Shown here: in pieces, positions 34,454-46,267 of the stretch
Layout of the letters: the number at the start of each line of letters is the position of its first letter
How positions within the stretch are numbered: position 1 is the stretch's first letter
From: Amyloporia xantha
Taxonomy: Eukaryota; Basidiomycota; Agaricomycetes; Polyporales; Adustoporiaceae
Assembly: GCA_036971615.1 (NCBI GenBank)
Contig: JAYKKR010000030.1
Span: 186,001 to 250,000 of the forward strand
Reading direction: 5' to 3'
DNA length: 64,000 nt
The notes under the pieces: generated by a model
Told to the model about the DNA's origin: nothing
What the model saw: the letters and a program-made list of their open reading frames with translations, nothing else
Database searches by the model: none
Program-made: the position numbers and the translations under genes

Positions 34454-35629
34454 ACTGAGTGCTGGCAAAGAGGACAATAGCGAACATACAGCAATGTACT
34501 TTTGGGTCAATGCCTGTATAAATAAAATTCCATTCTGACATTTCCATGTTCCGACTGATAGAAGAGTGGCCTCAATGCTCATTGCATTGTACATCAACGG
34601 ATCACATTGCTATATTAGGAAACTCTCTTGCCATTTCAGTAATGTTCCAGTGTCAAAGAGATTCCCATGATGCCTCATGTTTTCCATTCTATTACGTACC
34701 AATAAGTTATGCGTTGATAAGCACCACAATGGTATTGAACGGTGTTGAAACATTTCTAACTAAACATCTACCACCAGTGCAAGATTCAGACTTCAAGACT
34801 CAAGTTGGGGCTGGAGGCCTCAGAATTGTATCTCATGTGCTCGGAATGCACGAGCACAAGAGATACAATTCTCGAGCTTAAAAGCTGCCCTGAACTCGGT
34901 GGCAGGAGAAGCAGGGTAGAGCGGGAATTCCGCCCTCCGAGTCTATCGACGGTACTATGCCGTTGAATTCGAAACCGAAGGCCAAGGCCGCGCCCGTAAA
35001 AAATTACCTCATCACAATCCACACTGTCTCTAGACCTCAATTGAGTTTTCGCATCATGTTTTTGTCAAGTCTGGCGCATGTTACTTCTAAGGGTCTGCGA
35101 CAAGGCTCGGCACCGCGAGGGGAAGGCAAAATTTGTGGGTGCCATTGCCGGGTTGTCCACTCATTGTTCAACGTTGATGTCTCATTCCGCAATTTTAAAC
35201 AGGGGAGGTATAGCGACGAGTATGTGATAATTATTACTCTACAGGGCTCTTTATGTAAAGACCACCACGAAGAGCTTTCGGATGACGGTCATTCAAAGAC
35301 TCAAGTACATCCCGCTATGTGGGCTCTGGGCCACCATGCCCGTGCCATCCCTTGCGCGTACTGTTGAATATAATACTTGTTCACATACAGCACGTTCAGA
35401 CCTTTAATGCACTGCGACCGCTTGTCGCCAGTCCCTGATAACTCATTGAAGAGTCGCAAAGCGCCCATGTGTAGTCCACGAGTCTGCAATCAGCCGCCTA
35501 CACTAATGACGGAGTAACCTTGTATTGTACAACAAGAGAAGAAAATCACGATACGTGAATGGAATAGAATACTAGTCCCGACAGAGCGCGTCCGAAAATT
35601 CAAAACCGATCATAAGCGAGAGAGCACCT
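34454..35629. other. No gene recognised apart from a hairpin
   Basis: No exon chain was found. The stretch contains the strong inverted repeat at 34822-34872 and otherwise only short frames. Confidence 0.4.
34822..34872. repeat. 22-bp inverted repeat with 7-base loop
   Basis: The left arm starts AGAATTGTATCTCATGTGCT and pairs with the right arm 34851-34872 with one mismatch. The loop is GAATGCA. It could form a stable stem in RNA or mark a tiny palindromic insertion. No gene overlaps it. Confidence 0.8.
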
Positions 35630-37843
35630 TCACGATCGCAGCGGCCGCCCAGGGTCATCATACGGCGTCGAGCACGCTTCGTTCTCGAATTCATACGGTG
35701 GCGGAATAACCGTCGTCACCTGCTTGTACCGGTTGCTCATCGACGAGATGAGGTTGATAACGATGCCCAAGAGAAGCAGCAGCACGATCACGAGAAGACC
35801 GATGATGATGTACGAGTTGCGCTTGAGCGCTCTCCAATCAACATTGAAGGAGTTCGAGATGCCTGACTGAGCGTCGGCAGAGAGGTCAACACCGAGCTTT
35901 TTAGGAGCCATCAAGCCACTCGTTGCAGAGGTAAGTGTCCCCGCATGTAGAGGAAGATGTGGCTGTGATGGAACCAGAGACAGTAGCGGACGAGCTCGGC
36001 GAAACGAGGGAGAAGGAAATAATCTTCGAGGCCGCGTGAGCGCTCGACGTCGAGCGTGCAAAGACAGCGTATTCCGACTGCAGCAGTCGTTCGACAATTA
36101 GGTAGTCAACTTCGGCCTATGCTTCATCGGCATCAGTGATCTACAGTCGTGAGTTAGTACCATGGACGAGAGGTACAACAATAATGCTTACGCTAAGGAT
36201 TTACGTGTAAGCTGGTTCTGTGCCATGCTCGGTGAAATTGCTACCGTAGTTCAAGAGGGTGTACACGTTCCGCATGAAAACGTCACCCAAAGTGAAATCT
36301 AAGAGGAGTCGGTAAGAGTGATCTCCATTCTTACATATGCGACACTCGTATAGATACCTTCATCCGCTGAAGAACATGCAAATGATCCATAGCAATAGAA
36401 GCTGCCGTCAGAGTTGATATTCAGCCAAGCCGCGTCAACTGGGTTGATGGAATACTTGTTTGAGCTGCTGGACAGCAGTAGTAAGCACAGTGAGAACAGT
36501 TTGTATTTCGACGATCACGAACCCAAACAGCATGCTGATGTTCATCTTCGTGCCACACGGAAGCCCATAGGCGTTCAACGATTTGTTGAAGACGGCACCT
36601 GGCATGTTTTTGTACGTTGCGTCGACGTAGTACGGAGGTGCATAAGCTTGCGACGAGAGTACCGTCAACTAACATTCATATTGTAATTAGAAGGGTGCAC
36701 CGATCCAAAGATGTGCCCGTATCAAGAAGGATCAAGACCTGATCCTTTCTGGGCTGCGAAGTCAGCCCTTTGGCACTGTTGGTAAACTCGTGTCAGATGG
36801 GACCATGGACACATCAAAAGTCTGTCAACTTACCCAAAGGAATTACCAGTTTAAAGTCGGCAATTCATGTACACGCCACCCATCATTGTACGTTATCCAT
36901 TACTCAGAGTACACGACAGGAAGCTTGGGCGCCTCAATAATTGCAGTATAATTAGAGACGAGCTCGGCTGTGAATACGTTGAATCAGTATCTTCCTGTGC
37001 ATCTGACGAAAACACCTACAAATGGTCATGATGCCTCCCTCAGAAAACCCGAGATACGAACGTAATAGCAGGAATGTGATGAAGCTTGGCTCGCTCGGGC
37101 GAGGTCCGAATAGCTGTCGAGACGATTTTCAGCTGTTAGGATTACCGACATTGCTCATAAACGGTATACCATCTATGAGACTCAACAATATGCTGGTAAA
37201 TTACCGATGCCGCTGGTCTGATGCACACTTCGCGTCAACGGGACGATACGACAGGACAGTGCACAGGACAGACGCACGGGCCAACCCCAAGCAGACCAGA
37301 CTTCACGCCAGCCTTACTCGCATTGGTGCCTGGTGCGTTAACTGTACAAAGGATCCATCAGCTTGATCTTAATTATTCTCGATCCGACGACTTACTCATA
37401 GCCTGTCCGTCTACCATGAAGGCACCCAGTGTCACGTTGGCCAAAACAATTGGGCCGCTGGCAGCTGTCTTATCCCTGGTACATCCTTAGTTGCTGTATT
37501 CCATTGCAAAACGAAGTCAACAACATACTTGTATGTTATGCTGCCATTGAGCCCGGTATCAGTCACACCGTTCAGAGCTTTGAACCTAATATATGCGTTC
37601 AGTATAACTCACGTGTGTGAAATCTGGCTCCAACGGCGGGCCACGTACTTGGAAAGGATTTCCTTGTATATATATTGTTGCTGAATACAAATAGTTGCCG
37701 ACGTTGGACCAGCCTGAATTTCCATTAAAATGTGGGTTCAAAGAGACAGTCGCTGAGTGGTTTGCAGCATGATGAGTAAATGGGATACTTAGAGCGCAAC
37801 TGGAGCCCGCAAAAAGAAAAAGAAGAGAGCTGAGAAAGAACAT
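35630..37843 (-). pseudogene. Decayed membrane-anchored aspartic protease (peptidase A1)
   Basis: The pieces follow one another on the minus strand. A signal peptide starts at 37843 (MFFLSSLLFLFAGSSCALS), followed by GNYLYSATIYIQGNPFQ. Then come LNGVTDTGLNGSIT, AASGPIVLANVTLGAFMVDG and NAPGTNASKAGVKSGLLGVG. Next are EPSFITF with FSEGGIMTI, then the second catalytic motif LDTGTS near 36715, APPYYVDATYKNMPGAVFN, and FTLGDVFMRNVYTLL. A last hydrophobic anchor (SYIIIGLLVIVLLLLLGIVI) lies near 35800. The first catalytic motif DTGSSDLW expected after GNPFQ is missing. In-frame stops interrupt conserved stretches at 36900-36902 (TAA) and 36117-36119 (TAG), and another break lies near 37130. Working relatives are secreted or cell-surface endopeptidases. 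A 90-residue frame from MAPKKLG could still encode the anchor alone. Confidence 0.75.
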
Positions 37844-38634
37844 GGGGAAGAAAGAATGGGGAAGCCTGCCGCGCACGACACACGCCCCATGACAGCTTAT
37901 ATTGCCATAATCATGCAAATCGCGCTGGGAGAGTATTCCCAGGAGAAGCAGTGTCGGGGCGAGAAGATAATTCTTACGAAGATGTGTAGCTTTCGGGGAT
38001 TTCACTTGGAAACAGTGATCTTCGGTGACGAGCTATTCTGGGCGGTCGTTCGTAAACCAGTTACACGCCCTGCCCTCAGCAACCCGGGGATGTCGACGGC
38101 TTCAGCTAGATGCATATGAGGTACGACCGTTTACTGAATGCAACTTGTGTTGTATGAACCCATCATGGGTTTGATGCGCTGTGGCTACCAAATGGTTCCT
38201 GTCGAGACTCAACATTCCGGTGATGAAACATCCGAGAATAGAACACAAAAGTAGTCAGTGAGAGACACCTTCAGAAGTGACTCAAGAAGTGACTCCGCAT
38301 TGCGGTTGAGGAGAATAAACGTCGAGTAGTGAAAGCAACAAATAGACATGAAATTGAGATCGCCTTGCGATCGTAAATTCGCAAGCGAGCCGTCATACCT
38401 CTGACCGATCTCAGTCCGTCTGCAAGCCCTCGGCAGGCCTCAAGATCTCATTACTTAAGTCAAAGGCACACTGCTTATGAGAAAGTACACATTCAATATA
38501 TTACCGTTGAGTAGGATAATCTCGTTCACAGAAAGATTGATTACACGAATTCTCAGCACTATTCCATCGTCGACAACCAGCACTTGAATAGGCGTAATAC
38601 AGACACTGCCAAAGCCTTTCAACAGCCGGAAACC
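37844..38634. other. No gene recognised
   Basis: Upstream region of the protease pseudogene, with a TATA-like stretch on the minus strand about 55 bases before its start. The rest is AT-rich and featureless. Confidence 0.4.
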
Positions 38635-40273
38635 TTACAGCGACAAACCTATGCCCATGTTAGATGTCGACATCTGGACCCACCCCACACGCGTCTCGCG
38701 ATCTGAAGGAAGCCACTGGACAGATCCCTCAGCCATGCCGCCACTCAGCCTCTTCAACACAACGTTCCTGTGGCGGTCCCGGCCCGCTGGGTCCTCCACG
38801 TCCTCGGCGGCGTGTACGGTCGGCTGGAAGAACCGCGACGACGACAGGTCGAACGTGCCTTCGTAAGTCTCATGCAAGACGACGTGCGCGGGCGAGTTCG
38901 ACGTGTGCACTTTCATGAAAAGCGTGTGGTCCACCGGCGCGTCGATGACCGCCACGTTCATCGGACTGTTCGAGGATCGGATGTCCACGACGAAGGTGCC
39001 GCCGGTGTTGCTCTCGGAGGTGGAGTACAGACTCATGTTGGAGGCGACAGGGCTGAGGATCAATGTGGCCAAAATTGAGAACACCGAGACATCAGATGGG
39101 AAAACGAAACACGTACCCATTGGAAGTTTGGATAGATAGCCTGGTAGGAGCTTCAGCTCCCTCGTTCAATAGGCCGACGCCGACATAAACAGGCGCGTTC
39201 GAAGTTCGCAGATCAAGACTCTCCGACGTGTTGAATGATCCTTTGATGGGCCCATTCGAGGTTTTCACACCAATTATATGCCCTGTGACGGACTAAGGCA
39301 AAACCTTAGCTACAGACTGTACAAATCGTCCTGTGATGCAACTAACCTTGACATTCACAGGCATGTTCGCAGTCTGTAATAGCAGCGTATCAAAGAGCAC
39401 GCTGTGTGCGAGATCTCCAACTTCATGCAAAAAGGTAGGCATGGCGGTCTCGAGCTTCTTGACCGAAAGCGGGGAACCATCCGAGGACTTGGGCAGGTAG
39501 ACCTTGACTTCCCACCGAACCTTGCGATACTGGTCGTGATACGGCCAGTGCATGGGAGCCTGTGAAGTTAAGTGAGCAACTACGCTTGCCGTGAGTCGTG
39601 AGCTACATACAAAGATCCCAACGCCGTACTTCCCCTCTTCGGGGTGGAGGAGGCAAGCTTGTGTGAGCCCCAGGAAGTCGTCCTCATCGTTGTAGTAACT
39701 CGTAATGTCGACTTTGACCACGTCAGATGTCTCCGACGAGTCTACGATCTCGATGATTCCGTGAGCAAGGGCCGAACTACCCTGAGCAGCGAAGAACAGG
39801 GTGTCGGCCGACACCGGGAGCTCGAACGACGCCTCGGCAAGATGGTGGAAGTGCTCAACCGGGGAACGATCCTCCGGGTCGAAAGTCCATGATGCTGGGC
39901 GGCTGCAGGTTCGATGATGAGGCGGCATGAGGTGGGTGTCGTACTGTCTGTGCCCCCAGTGGGTCTGGTTTGCTAGGGTTGAGCTTGTGGACGTTACAGC
40001 AGGAGAAGTTGAACGTACCCAGGCATGAGGCAGCGACTTGAAGTGCCTCAGTCCGACATGAAAGAAGACCAGAAGCAGACCAGCAAAGACAAACGCGTGT
40101 AAGAACCGCGCCCTGGCCCTCCTGCGAGAACGTGCATCCGCAGCGGGGGGAGCATTTTCGAAGGAGCTATAGGTCGCATGATATGATGGAAGCGGAGTGA
40201 GACGGGGAGCAGATCCTCCCTTCTCGTTTCCGGCTCCAGCGCCTGGGATAGCTTGGTAGTTGACTTGGTCCAT
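38635..40273 (-). CDS. Single-pass membrane protein with TSN-type beta repeats
   Basis: Five exons: 40273-40019, 39964-39611, 39559-39347, 39292-39117 and 39052-38635, giving 471 aa. A cytosolic N-terminus (MDQVNYQAIPGAGAG) is followed by an Arg-rich stop-transfer and a membrane segment (FLHAFVFAGLLLVFFHVGL). The outer part has FELPVSADTLFF and then a C-terminal series of short units built on TSNGP, TSNAPV, SSNSP and TSNSPA, each with alternating hydrophobic residues, as in DUF4097-like right-handed beta folds. No catalytic residues are evident, so a cell-surface structural or binding role is an inference. The second gene of this type lies at 42405-44100 with the same five-exon plan; exon 2 is exactly 354 bases in both. 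The Met at 40333 is a possible but less likely start. Confidence 0.85.
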
Positions 40274-41274
40274 CTTAACGTTCGAGCCCTCAGGAGGGTT
40301 CCCTGATTTATATGAGCGAGCGGCGCAGCACAATCTGCGATTGTCTCACCCGGTTAAAGTAAACCGAGCCTCCACAGTGATTAGCGCGGAGTCTGCAAGG
40401 TCCACAGAGGCTGAGCTTCAAGTGTCGAGGGACGCTGGGCTGGAATTACCACTGCTGTATGGTCCCATGCTGCGGTGCGTAGCTGATGTACCTGTGACTT
40501 GTCCATTCGAAAGCCAGCACAAGAACGCAGTAAGGGCGAGGTCGAGTCTCGGGACCGCGATTCCATGGAGTTCGAGGAACTCGATTGTGATGATATCATG
40601 ACATACTGCGGCGCACCGTCAGTATTGCTGCGCACCGCCCCTTACAAGCTGCGGATTAGAAATTTATTGCAATCGAGGTAATCGCCGTGCATTTCGCAGA
40701 TCATCAACTCTTCGATTCAACAGTCTTACAAGCTCGAGAGTAACTGAAAGGTTATAGCTTGAGTCAACGTTAACAGCGCTGATCGATATGTTCAATGTTC
40801 GAGAATATGGATCTCACAAGCATGAGCAGAAATATTTTACAGAGGGAGCCCACCAGTGTAGTCGTCCCTGGCTATTAGGATAGAGCAAGCATAGAAAGCC
40901 ATTATCGTCCGAAGTGAACTCCCCGAATTGTGCAGCGAGCATTGAGAATGGATTCAGGTGCTTCCCAGCCACAGGCGCGTTTACCAAGTTGAGACGCGCT
41001 GAATCTTCAGCCACAGGCCTAATCCTGGCTGTCGAGATGAGGTTTTCTGGAATTTCTGGGGTCAAACTTGTATGGCACCATGAAAAAATCTGTGTGCGTA
41101 TTCATTGAAGATATGCGGAGGATCTCCTCGTCTTCGATGTCTGAAATATGCACAGTCTTGTCGAATTCGAGGCTGGGTCAGTCGATACTCAGATTTGGCT
41201 GGTGGGAGCATTACATAAGCGTCACGCAAGCCTTGCAGGCGTTGCCGCTCCCCAAATTCAGACTTGCGACTGAC
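40274..41274. other. Intergenic, divergent promoters
   Basis: This region separates a minus-strand and a plus-strand gene, so it should hold both promoters. No exon is recognised. The plus frame is open from 41068, but the mitochondrial-type start at 41275 fits better. Confidence 0.4.
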
Positions 41275-42147
41275 ATGCAAAATCTGTTCCGCTCTCTCAA
41301 AAATGTGTCTTTTTTTCCGGCACGTCGGGTGCGCTCGTTGCGAATGCAAGGATTAGATTCACTGGAATCTTTTCAGCCACTATATGACCGCAAACCCCCA
41401 TGGTGGACGCGCTGGACCTACTTCCTGGTAGGCGCAGACCTCATCGTCACGTTCGTCCCAGCCGCTCATTTTTGTCTTACAAGCCTCTCTGATTTCCCTT
41501 CCTGAAGTGCCTCAGCATGCGAGCTGACGTGGAACAACTGGACGCGCTGGGAGCCCTTGCCCGACGATGCTGACCCGACCACGCCCTCATCACCGGAGCA
41601 CGCTAGCCAAGCCGGGACGCAACAGGACGATGCGAAGGAGAAGAAAGGACATTATGTTCTCCGTCCGTGGTGGCAGCGCGCACCATTCGCGGGCGGCCAG
41701 CTGTTCCTCGGCGTCGCACTTGCTGCACTCATTCTAGGCAGCCGGTCGCGCATCATCCGCAGACTCTACATTCTCCCTCCCGTCTCTTCGCTGTCACCGT
41801 CTCTGGCGGCACAGACCGCCCACGCAGCTGCACGACCAGCAATACCTTCAGAAGACCAACGGGTGGTGATCCAATGTGTCGACCACTTCCGCAGCCAGGG
41901 AAGGGTGCTCCCACTGCGAGCCTGTTCTTTGGAGAGGGGCAAGGACGAGTCTGAACTCATCGTGTGGATCGAAAATGTCCGAGGGCACTACTGGTTTGGA
42001 ATGGACAATGCCAGTGTCAACGGGAAGAAGATGCCGGTGTGGCAGGTTAGAGACGAGATATTCAAAGGTTGGTATGGGGAAGAGAAAGGGAAGAAGATGA
42101 GTATGCAGGAACGGTGGAGGAGTGGACCAGTTCTCAAAAGTACATAA
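41275..42147 (+). CDS. Probable mitochondrial membrane protein with two membrane segments
   Basis: Exon 1 is 41275-41450 and exon 2 is 41508-42147 (GTTCGT...GAAG intron), giving 271 aa. The N-terminus (MQNLFRSLKNVSFFPARRVR) is rich in Arg, Lys and Ser with no acidic residue, as in a mitochondrial presequence. Two hydrophobic stretches follow: WTYFLVGADLIVTASACELT, spanning the splice, and GQLFLGVALAALILGSRSRI, separated by a charged loop of about 45 residues. The C-terminal 130 residues are soluble and end in a Lys-rich region (GEEKGKKMSMQERW). The family is not recognised; the layout is reminiscent of small inner-membrane proteins such as TMEM223, which is only a guess. It sits between two paralogous TSN-repeat genes, so it was either there before the duplication or inserted later. 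Confidence 0.65.
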
Positions 42148-42404
42148 CTTGTCTACTGATTACCAGTATTAGACCACTGCGTTCCCTTAAAAATGAGATG
42201 CATGTCACGGTATGAAAAGGTACATATTCACGAATGTGAATTCTCATCAACAGCGTGACGTATAAGATGGTACAACGGTAACAGACTTCAACGTTAGTGC
42301 TTACCCCGCCCGCAAGCCATACAATATATAAATCTGCCCCGCAGAAATATGTAAGCAACCACGGACCCAGCATGAGATATGAAAATAGACATACTAGGTA
42401 CGTG

Positions 42405-44100
42405 TTACACCAAGTTGAGTGTAACAGGACCATTCGACGTCCGGACCTCGGCATGGCCCTTCCCGTCAGCGACCCCGCTCCACGTCACGGCCCCATTCAC
42501 GACCTTATTTCTCTGCGACACCGACAGCTCCCTCCTGCGGTGCCTCCCCGCCGGGTCCACCTTATTCTGGTCGAACGGCACCGCCAGCTTCGCGTTCGAC
42601 GTGCGCAGCTCGAACGTACCCTCGAACGCGGGGTGCATGCTCACCGTCGCGGGATCGTTGCTCGTGCTAGCGTACATATCGAGGTGTGCGTCCACTGACG
42701 ACTCGGGGAAGTCGAGCGTTAGGGGCGCATTCGACGTCCGAGCGAGGACTTTGAAGGAGCCGCCCGTAGTGGAGCGCGTAGTGGAGATGAGGTTGACGCT
42801 GGAGTCGATATCACTAAGGCAAAAAAAGTCAGAATATGCAGACAGGGAGAACCGCCGAGCGCACCCGTTGGACGTCCGCAACAGTGCAAATGTGGACCCA
42901 TTTCTGAGACCGTCGTGGTACAGAGTGGCATTTACCCGAACGTGGGCGTTCGATGTGACCAAAGTCAATGTGTCAGAGGAGTAGAAGTTGCCCTCAATGA
43001 TACCGTTCGTGTTCTTGATTTCAAGTTTGTCTGCAGATACCGACTATTGACACATCTGAGACCGCATGTCAGAGCCAGAAAAACGAATTGCCCACCTCTG
43101 CTAAGATAATACCATTGCTAGACCCTAGCGAAAGTGAGCGGAACGAGACCTCGTCATATATGGCATCCACATATTGTGAGAAGTTCGGGAGAACTGTTTC
43201 AAGAGCAGACACCCGCGTAGTCGACAGGGTCTCCGATATCGGAAGACGTACAGTCACCATAAACTGGAACGTCCGATCTGGTAGCACAGGCCACCGCTCG
43301 GGACTCTGTCACGAACATCATTCAGCAATAACGCAAATAGCAGGTGAACAACACGACGAACGAAGAAGCCAATGCCCGCGTGCCCCTCCTGTCGCTCAAG
43401 CAGACACACACTGATGCGATTCAGCGTCTCCTTCTTCGCCAACGCGAGCGATACGTCGACCTTGACCACGTCCGGCCGCGTCAAAGACGCATCTTGGATG
43501 ATGTGGACGACCCCACTGGACAAACGCCCGCGCGACAGCAGGTATAGCACGTCGGCGGATAGCGGCAGCTCGAAGGACGTGCTGGGGAGTGCCGGTCCGC
43601 CTTCATGGAACCAGCCCTGCTGGTTATTGACACAACGAACGATCTTCCCGTCGCTCGGGGACGGCCATCCCACCTGGTCGTGATCAATCTGGGTGCCCGG
43701 GTCAATCCCAATCCACTACGAAGCGCTGGCTCGGGTCGCATTCTTAAATAAACGGGGCTGATGGACGTACTCTTCCTCGCCGACCATCCCGCCGAGCGAC
43801 GACGATTGTACCCTGCGTAAATACCCCCAGAGCGACATAAATGAGGACCGCGAGTGCGAAGGCTTTGATGAACCTCCTCCCAGCAGGTTCTGTTGGTTCA
43901 TCATCCGAGTCGGCACTCAGGAGGGGATAATTAGGATTAGCAGATGGGATAGACATTGCTGTAGCGTAATTGCTAGGTCCCGAGTACGCTGGAGGTGGGG
44001 GCGGCTCACTGCCGTTTTGCGGAGAGGCCTCTGTCACAGCTTGTTGCGACTTCAAAGGAGAGCCAGGATCGTCCTCGGTAATGATCATAGTGGTTAACAC
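42405..44100 (-). CDS. Single-pass membrane protein with TSN-type beta repeats, second paralogue
   Basis: Five exons: 44100-43771, 43715-43362, 43305-43096, 43043-42865 and 42813-42405, giving 493 aa. The N-terminal part is Pro/Ser-rich (SEPPPPPAYSGPSNYATAM), followed by a membrane segment (FIKAFALAVLIYVALGVFT). The outer half contains FELPLSADVLYLL, then LSVSADKLEIKNTNGII and repeat units with TSNAHV, TSNGCA, TSNAPL, TSNDPA, TSNAKL and TSNGPV. Its C-terminal segment QNKVDPAGRHRRREL matches DVEDPAGRDRHRNV of the other paralogue. Intron positions are equal. The Met at 44088 is an alternative start. Function unknown; surface exposure is inferred from the topology. Confidence 0.85.
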
Positions 44101-44182
44101 TGAAGAGACTGGAATCTATCCAGGCACTCCGACGAGGCTCAAGGGCCTACTGCGCAGATAGTACTTAGACTAGTCTCGAACC

Positions 44183-44350
44183 CAGACGTTCCACAGGGCT
44201 CCTCTGCACCCCCCCCCTCGCTGCGCTCGCTCGGTCAGCCACCGCCATAGCTGGGTTCGAATTTTACTGATGGATGAATCTGAACGAATCTGACGTTCCT
44301 GAAAATTTCTCACGGGAGGGGGGTGCAGAGAGCCCTGTAGAACGTCTGGT
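44183..44350. repeat. Small inverted-repeat element, about 170 bp
   Basis: The left arm (44183-44220, beginning CAGACGTTCCACAGGGCTC) pairs with the right arm (44315-44350, ending AGAACGTCTGG) with a few mismatches. Each arm contains a C- or G-run next to TGCAC/GTGCA. The middle is about 95 bases. It looks like a tiny miniature transposon or a fold-back element. Confidence 0.65.
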
Positions 44351-45581
44351 GCATTTCGTCCTCGGGATGTAGATATGTGACACCGAGGGTTGCCGAGCTC
44401 AGTTCACGTGATATATCGGTCATTTGTATTGACTCATACACATCTATATTACGGTATTCTCTGCGGTTGCTGCATATAAGTGAATGGATTTTTGCCCCAG
44501 GACAGTGCTAGCTATGAATTCCGAGTCTATCCTGTCAACAGAATATCCAGTAGGATTAAGCTGCATCCTACATATGAATAGCATCACGTTTCTGATATTC
44601 GGCATCTTCCGACCTGACCGCCATAGCTGAAGTATTTCCTCGCATTTTCACCAAGCGGTACACAATTATCTTGTAAAACGGCATGGCGAACATGAGAAGA
44701 AGCACGAATGGATAGATTACCGTCAATGTAGTAACAACCAGGATCCCCAAAGGACGCAAAGCCTGCGTTTGCCGTGACCATCTTACAAGTTGCCCATTAG
44801 TCAAATGCACGTGATGTGACTGATTGTCACATATCTACATGCCGAGCACGAAATGCACCAGACCTTCTGGAGGGTGCGCGCGAAGCCCACCCTCCAGGAG
44901 GTCGTGGGAACGAGACTATACTTAGACCAAGACTTAGACCGCCGACTAATCTTCGGCGCTACAACTGACAACACCCCCTGAGCATATGGGCATTACGGCT
45001 GCGCCTGCTGCGAGGACTGCGGGATTCTGAAGATGACTCCTGCAGTAGATCACCTGGCACTGGGTGCATTTATCGTTCTTTTGTTTCGGAAAATGAAAAT
45101 AAGATCCTAAAAAGAATGAAAAGGCTCACCTCTGATTGGCTGTCTATGATCTTTTTACAATCTTTTTACAGTCTTACGGACGAAAAGAACGACTACAGTC
45201 TACCGCATCCAGTGTGGCGATGCTGAGGACACTTACGACACTGAAGTGATACTGCGCCGTGGATGTAAATATCCAGATACAGGCCCTTCGCCGCAGCGTA
45301 TACTAGTCGGAGAAAGTCGAAGGAAGCGCGTACAGAAATGAACGAACTCGGGGAGATTCGACGGAGTTGTTTAAGAACAACACGACACCAAAGAATAACA
45401 GTTGTTCATGGAGGACAGCTTTGTTGACGATGAAGGAGAACTTGTGCGTGACCGCGACAACGAGGTCGTCGCGTGCAACGCGCCTCTTGACTCTCAACCA
45501 AAAGACTCTCAGCCAAAATATACTTGTCATTCCAGTTCCCTGTCTTCCAGTTGTTAGAGCTACAAGAGCTATATTTTTACC
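44351..45581. other. Intergenic with a second small inverted repeat
   Basis: A minus-strand frame at 44568-44810 contains one hydrophobic stretch (PLGILVVTTLTVIYPFVLLL) and could be a fragment of a membrane-protein gene, but no neighbours join it. At about 45057-45215 arms with CACTGG(G/A)TGC and TCGTTCTTTT are inverted around an AT-rich middle, another possible miniature element. A short hairpin (CTGGAGGGTG/CACCCTCCAG) lies near 44864-44902. Confidence 0.4.
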
Positions 45582-46267
45582 ATGGTCAGTCAAGCCTCGC
45601 ATGTAGCACTGTGCATGCTCTGAGTGTTCGGTTCAGTTACCTTTGTCTCTCTTAAATGCCGCACAGAATAAACCTATGGTGAGCCTCACGTTATATCTTC
45701 TCTCTGCGCGAAAAAAGGCTGAACATGACCTGATCAGTTGGTGGAGCTGAAAAATGGAGAGACGTTCAACGGGCATCTCGTCAACTGCGACAACTTCATG
45801 AACATCACGCTGCGGGAGGTATATCAGACGAACGCCGAGGGCGATCGCTTCTGGAAGCTGAAGGAGTGCTACATTCGCGGGAGCACGGTTTGTAGTCGCT
45901 CAGCGGCTTGTGGCACGACGTTCTCACTGACATTGTCGTCCCAAATGGAACAGATCAAGTATCTACGAGTACCAGACACACTCCTGGACGCGGTCAAGGA
46001 AGAACAGACAAGGGCCAGGGAAGCAGGCCGGAGCGCAAGGGGAGCGCATGTAAGCGGTGGTGGTAACAGAGGTATGTTTAGTCGCATACACCCGGCCACC
46101 CACCGTGCTGACCATGCATGGCCGCCTTGATTAGGTCGCGGTGCGCCGCAAAGAGGTCAGTTCTACGTCATCTCGTTATTAATTTATGCTGAGCCCGACG
46201 CATAGGGCGTGGTACCCTACGCGGTGGACCTATACGTGGAGGTAGGGGTCGAGGAAGAGGAGTGTAA
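45582..46267 (+). CDS. LSM4: U6 snRNA-associated Sm-like protein LSm4
   Basis: Six exons: 45582-45584, 45637-45678, 45738-45887, 45954-46071, 46135-46155 and 46206-46267. The first exon is only the ATG. The protein starts [15 protein letters not shown], as LSm4 does, then has the Sm1 motif ([20 protein letters not shown]), [10 protein letters not shown], and the Sm2 motif ([17 protein letters not shown]). The C-terminus carries the usual RGG-rich tail (GGNRGRGAPQR, then [15 protein letters not shown]). LSm4 is part of the LSm1-7 ring that promotes mRNA decapping in the cytoplasm and of the LSm2-8 ring that binds the U6 snRNA 3' end in the nucleus. At about 131 aa it has the usual length. All splice junctions are in phase. 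Confidence 0.95.

Noticed and set aside
44165..44262. GGGTTCGA T-loop-like motifs suggesting a tRNA gene
   Set aside because: No matching acceptor, D or anticodon arms; the motifs belong to or flank the small inverted-repeat element.
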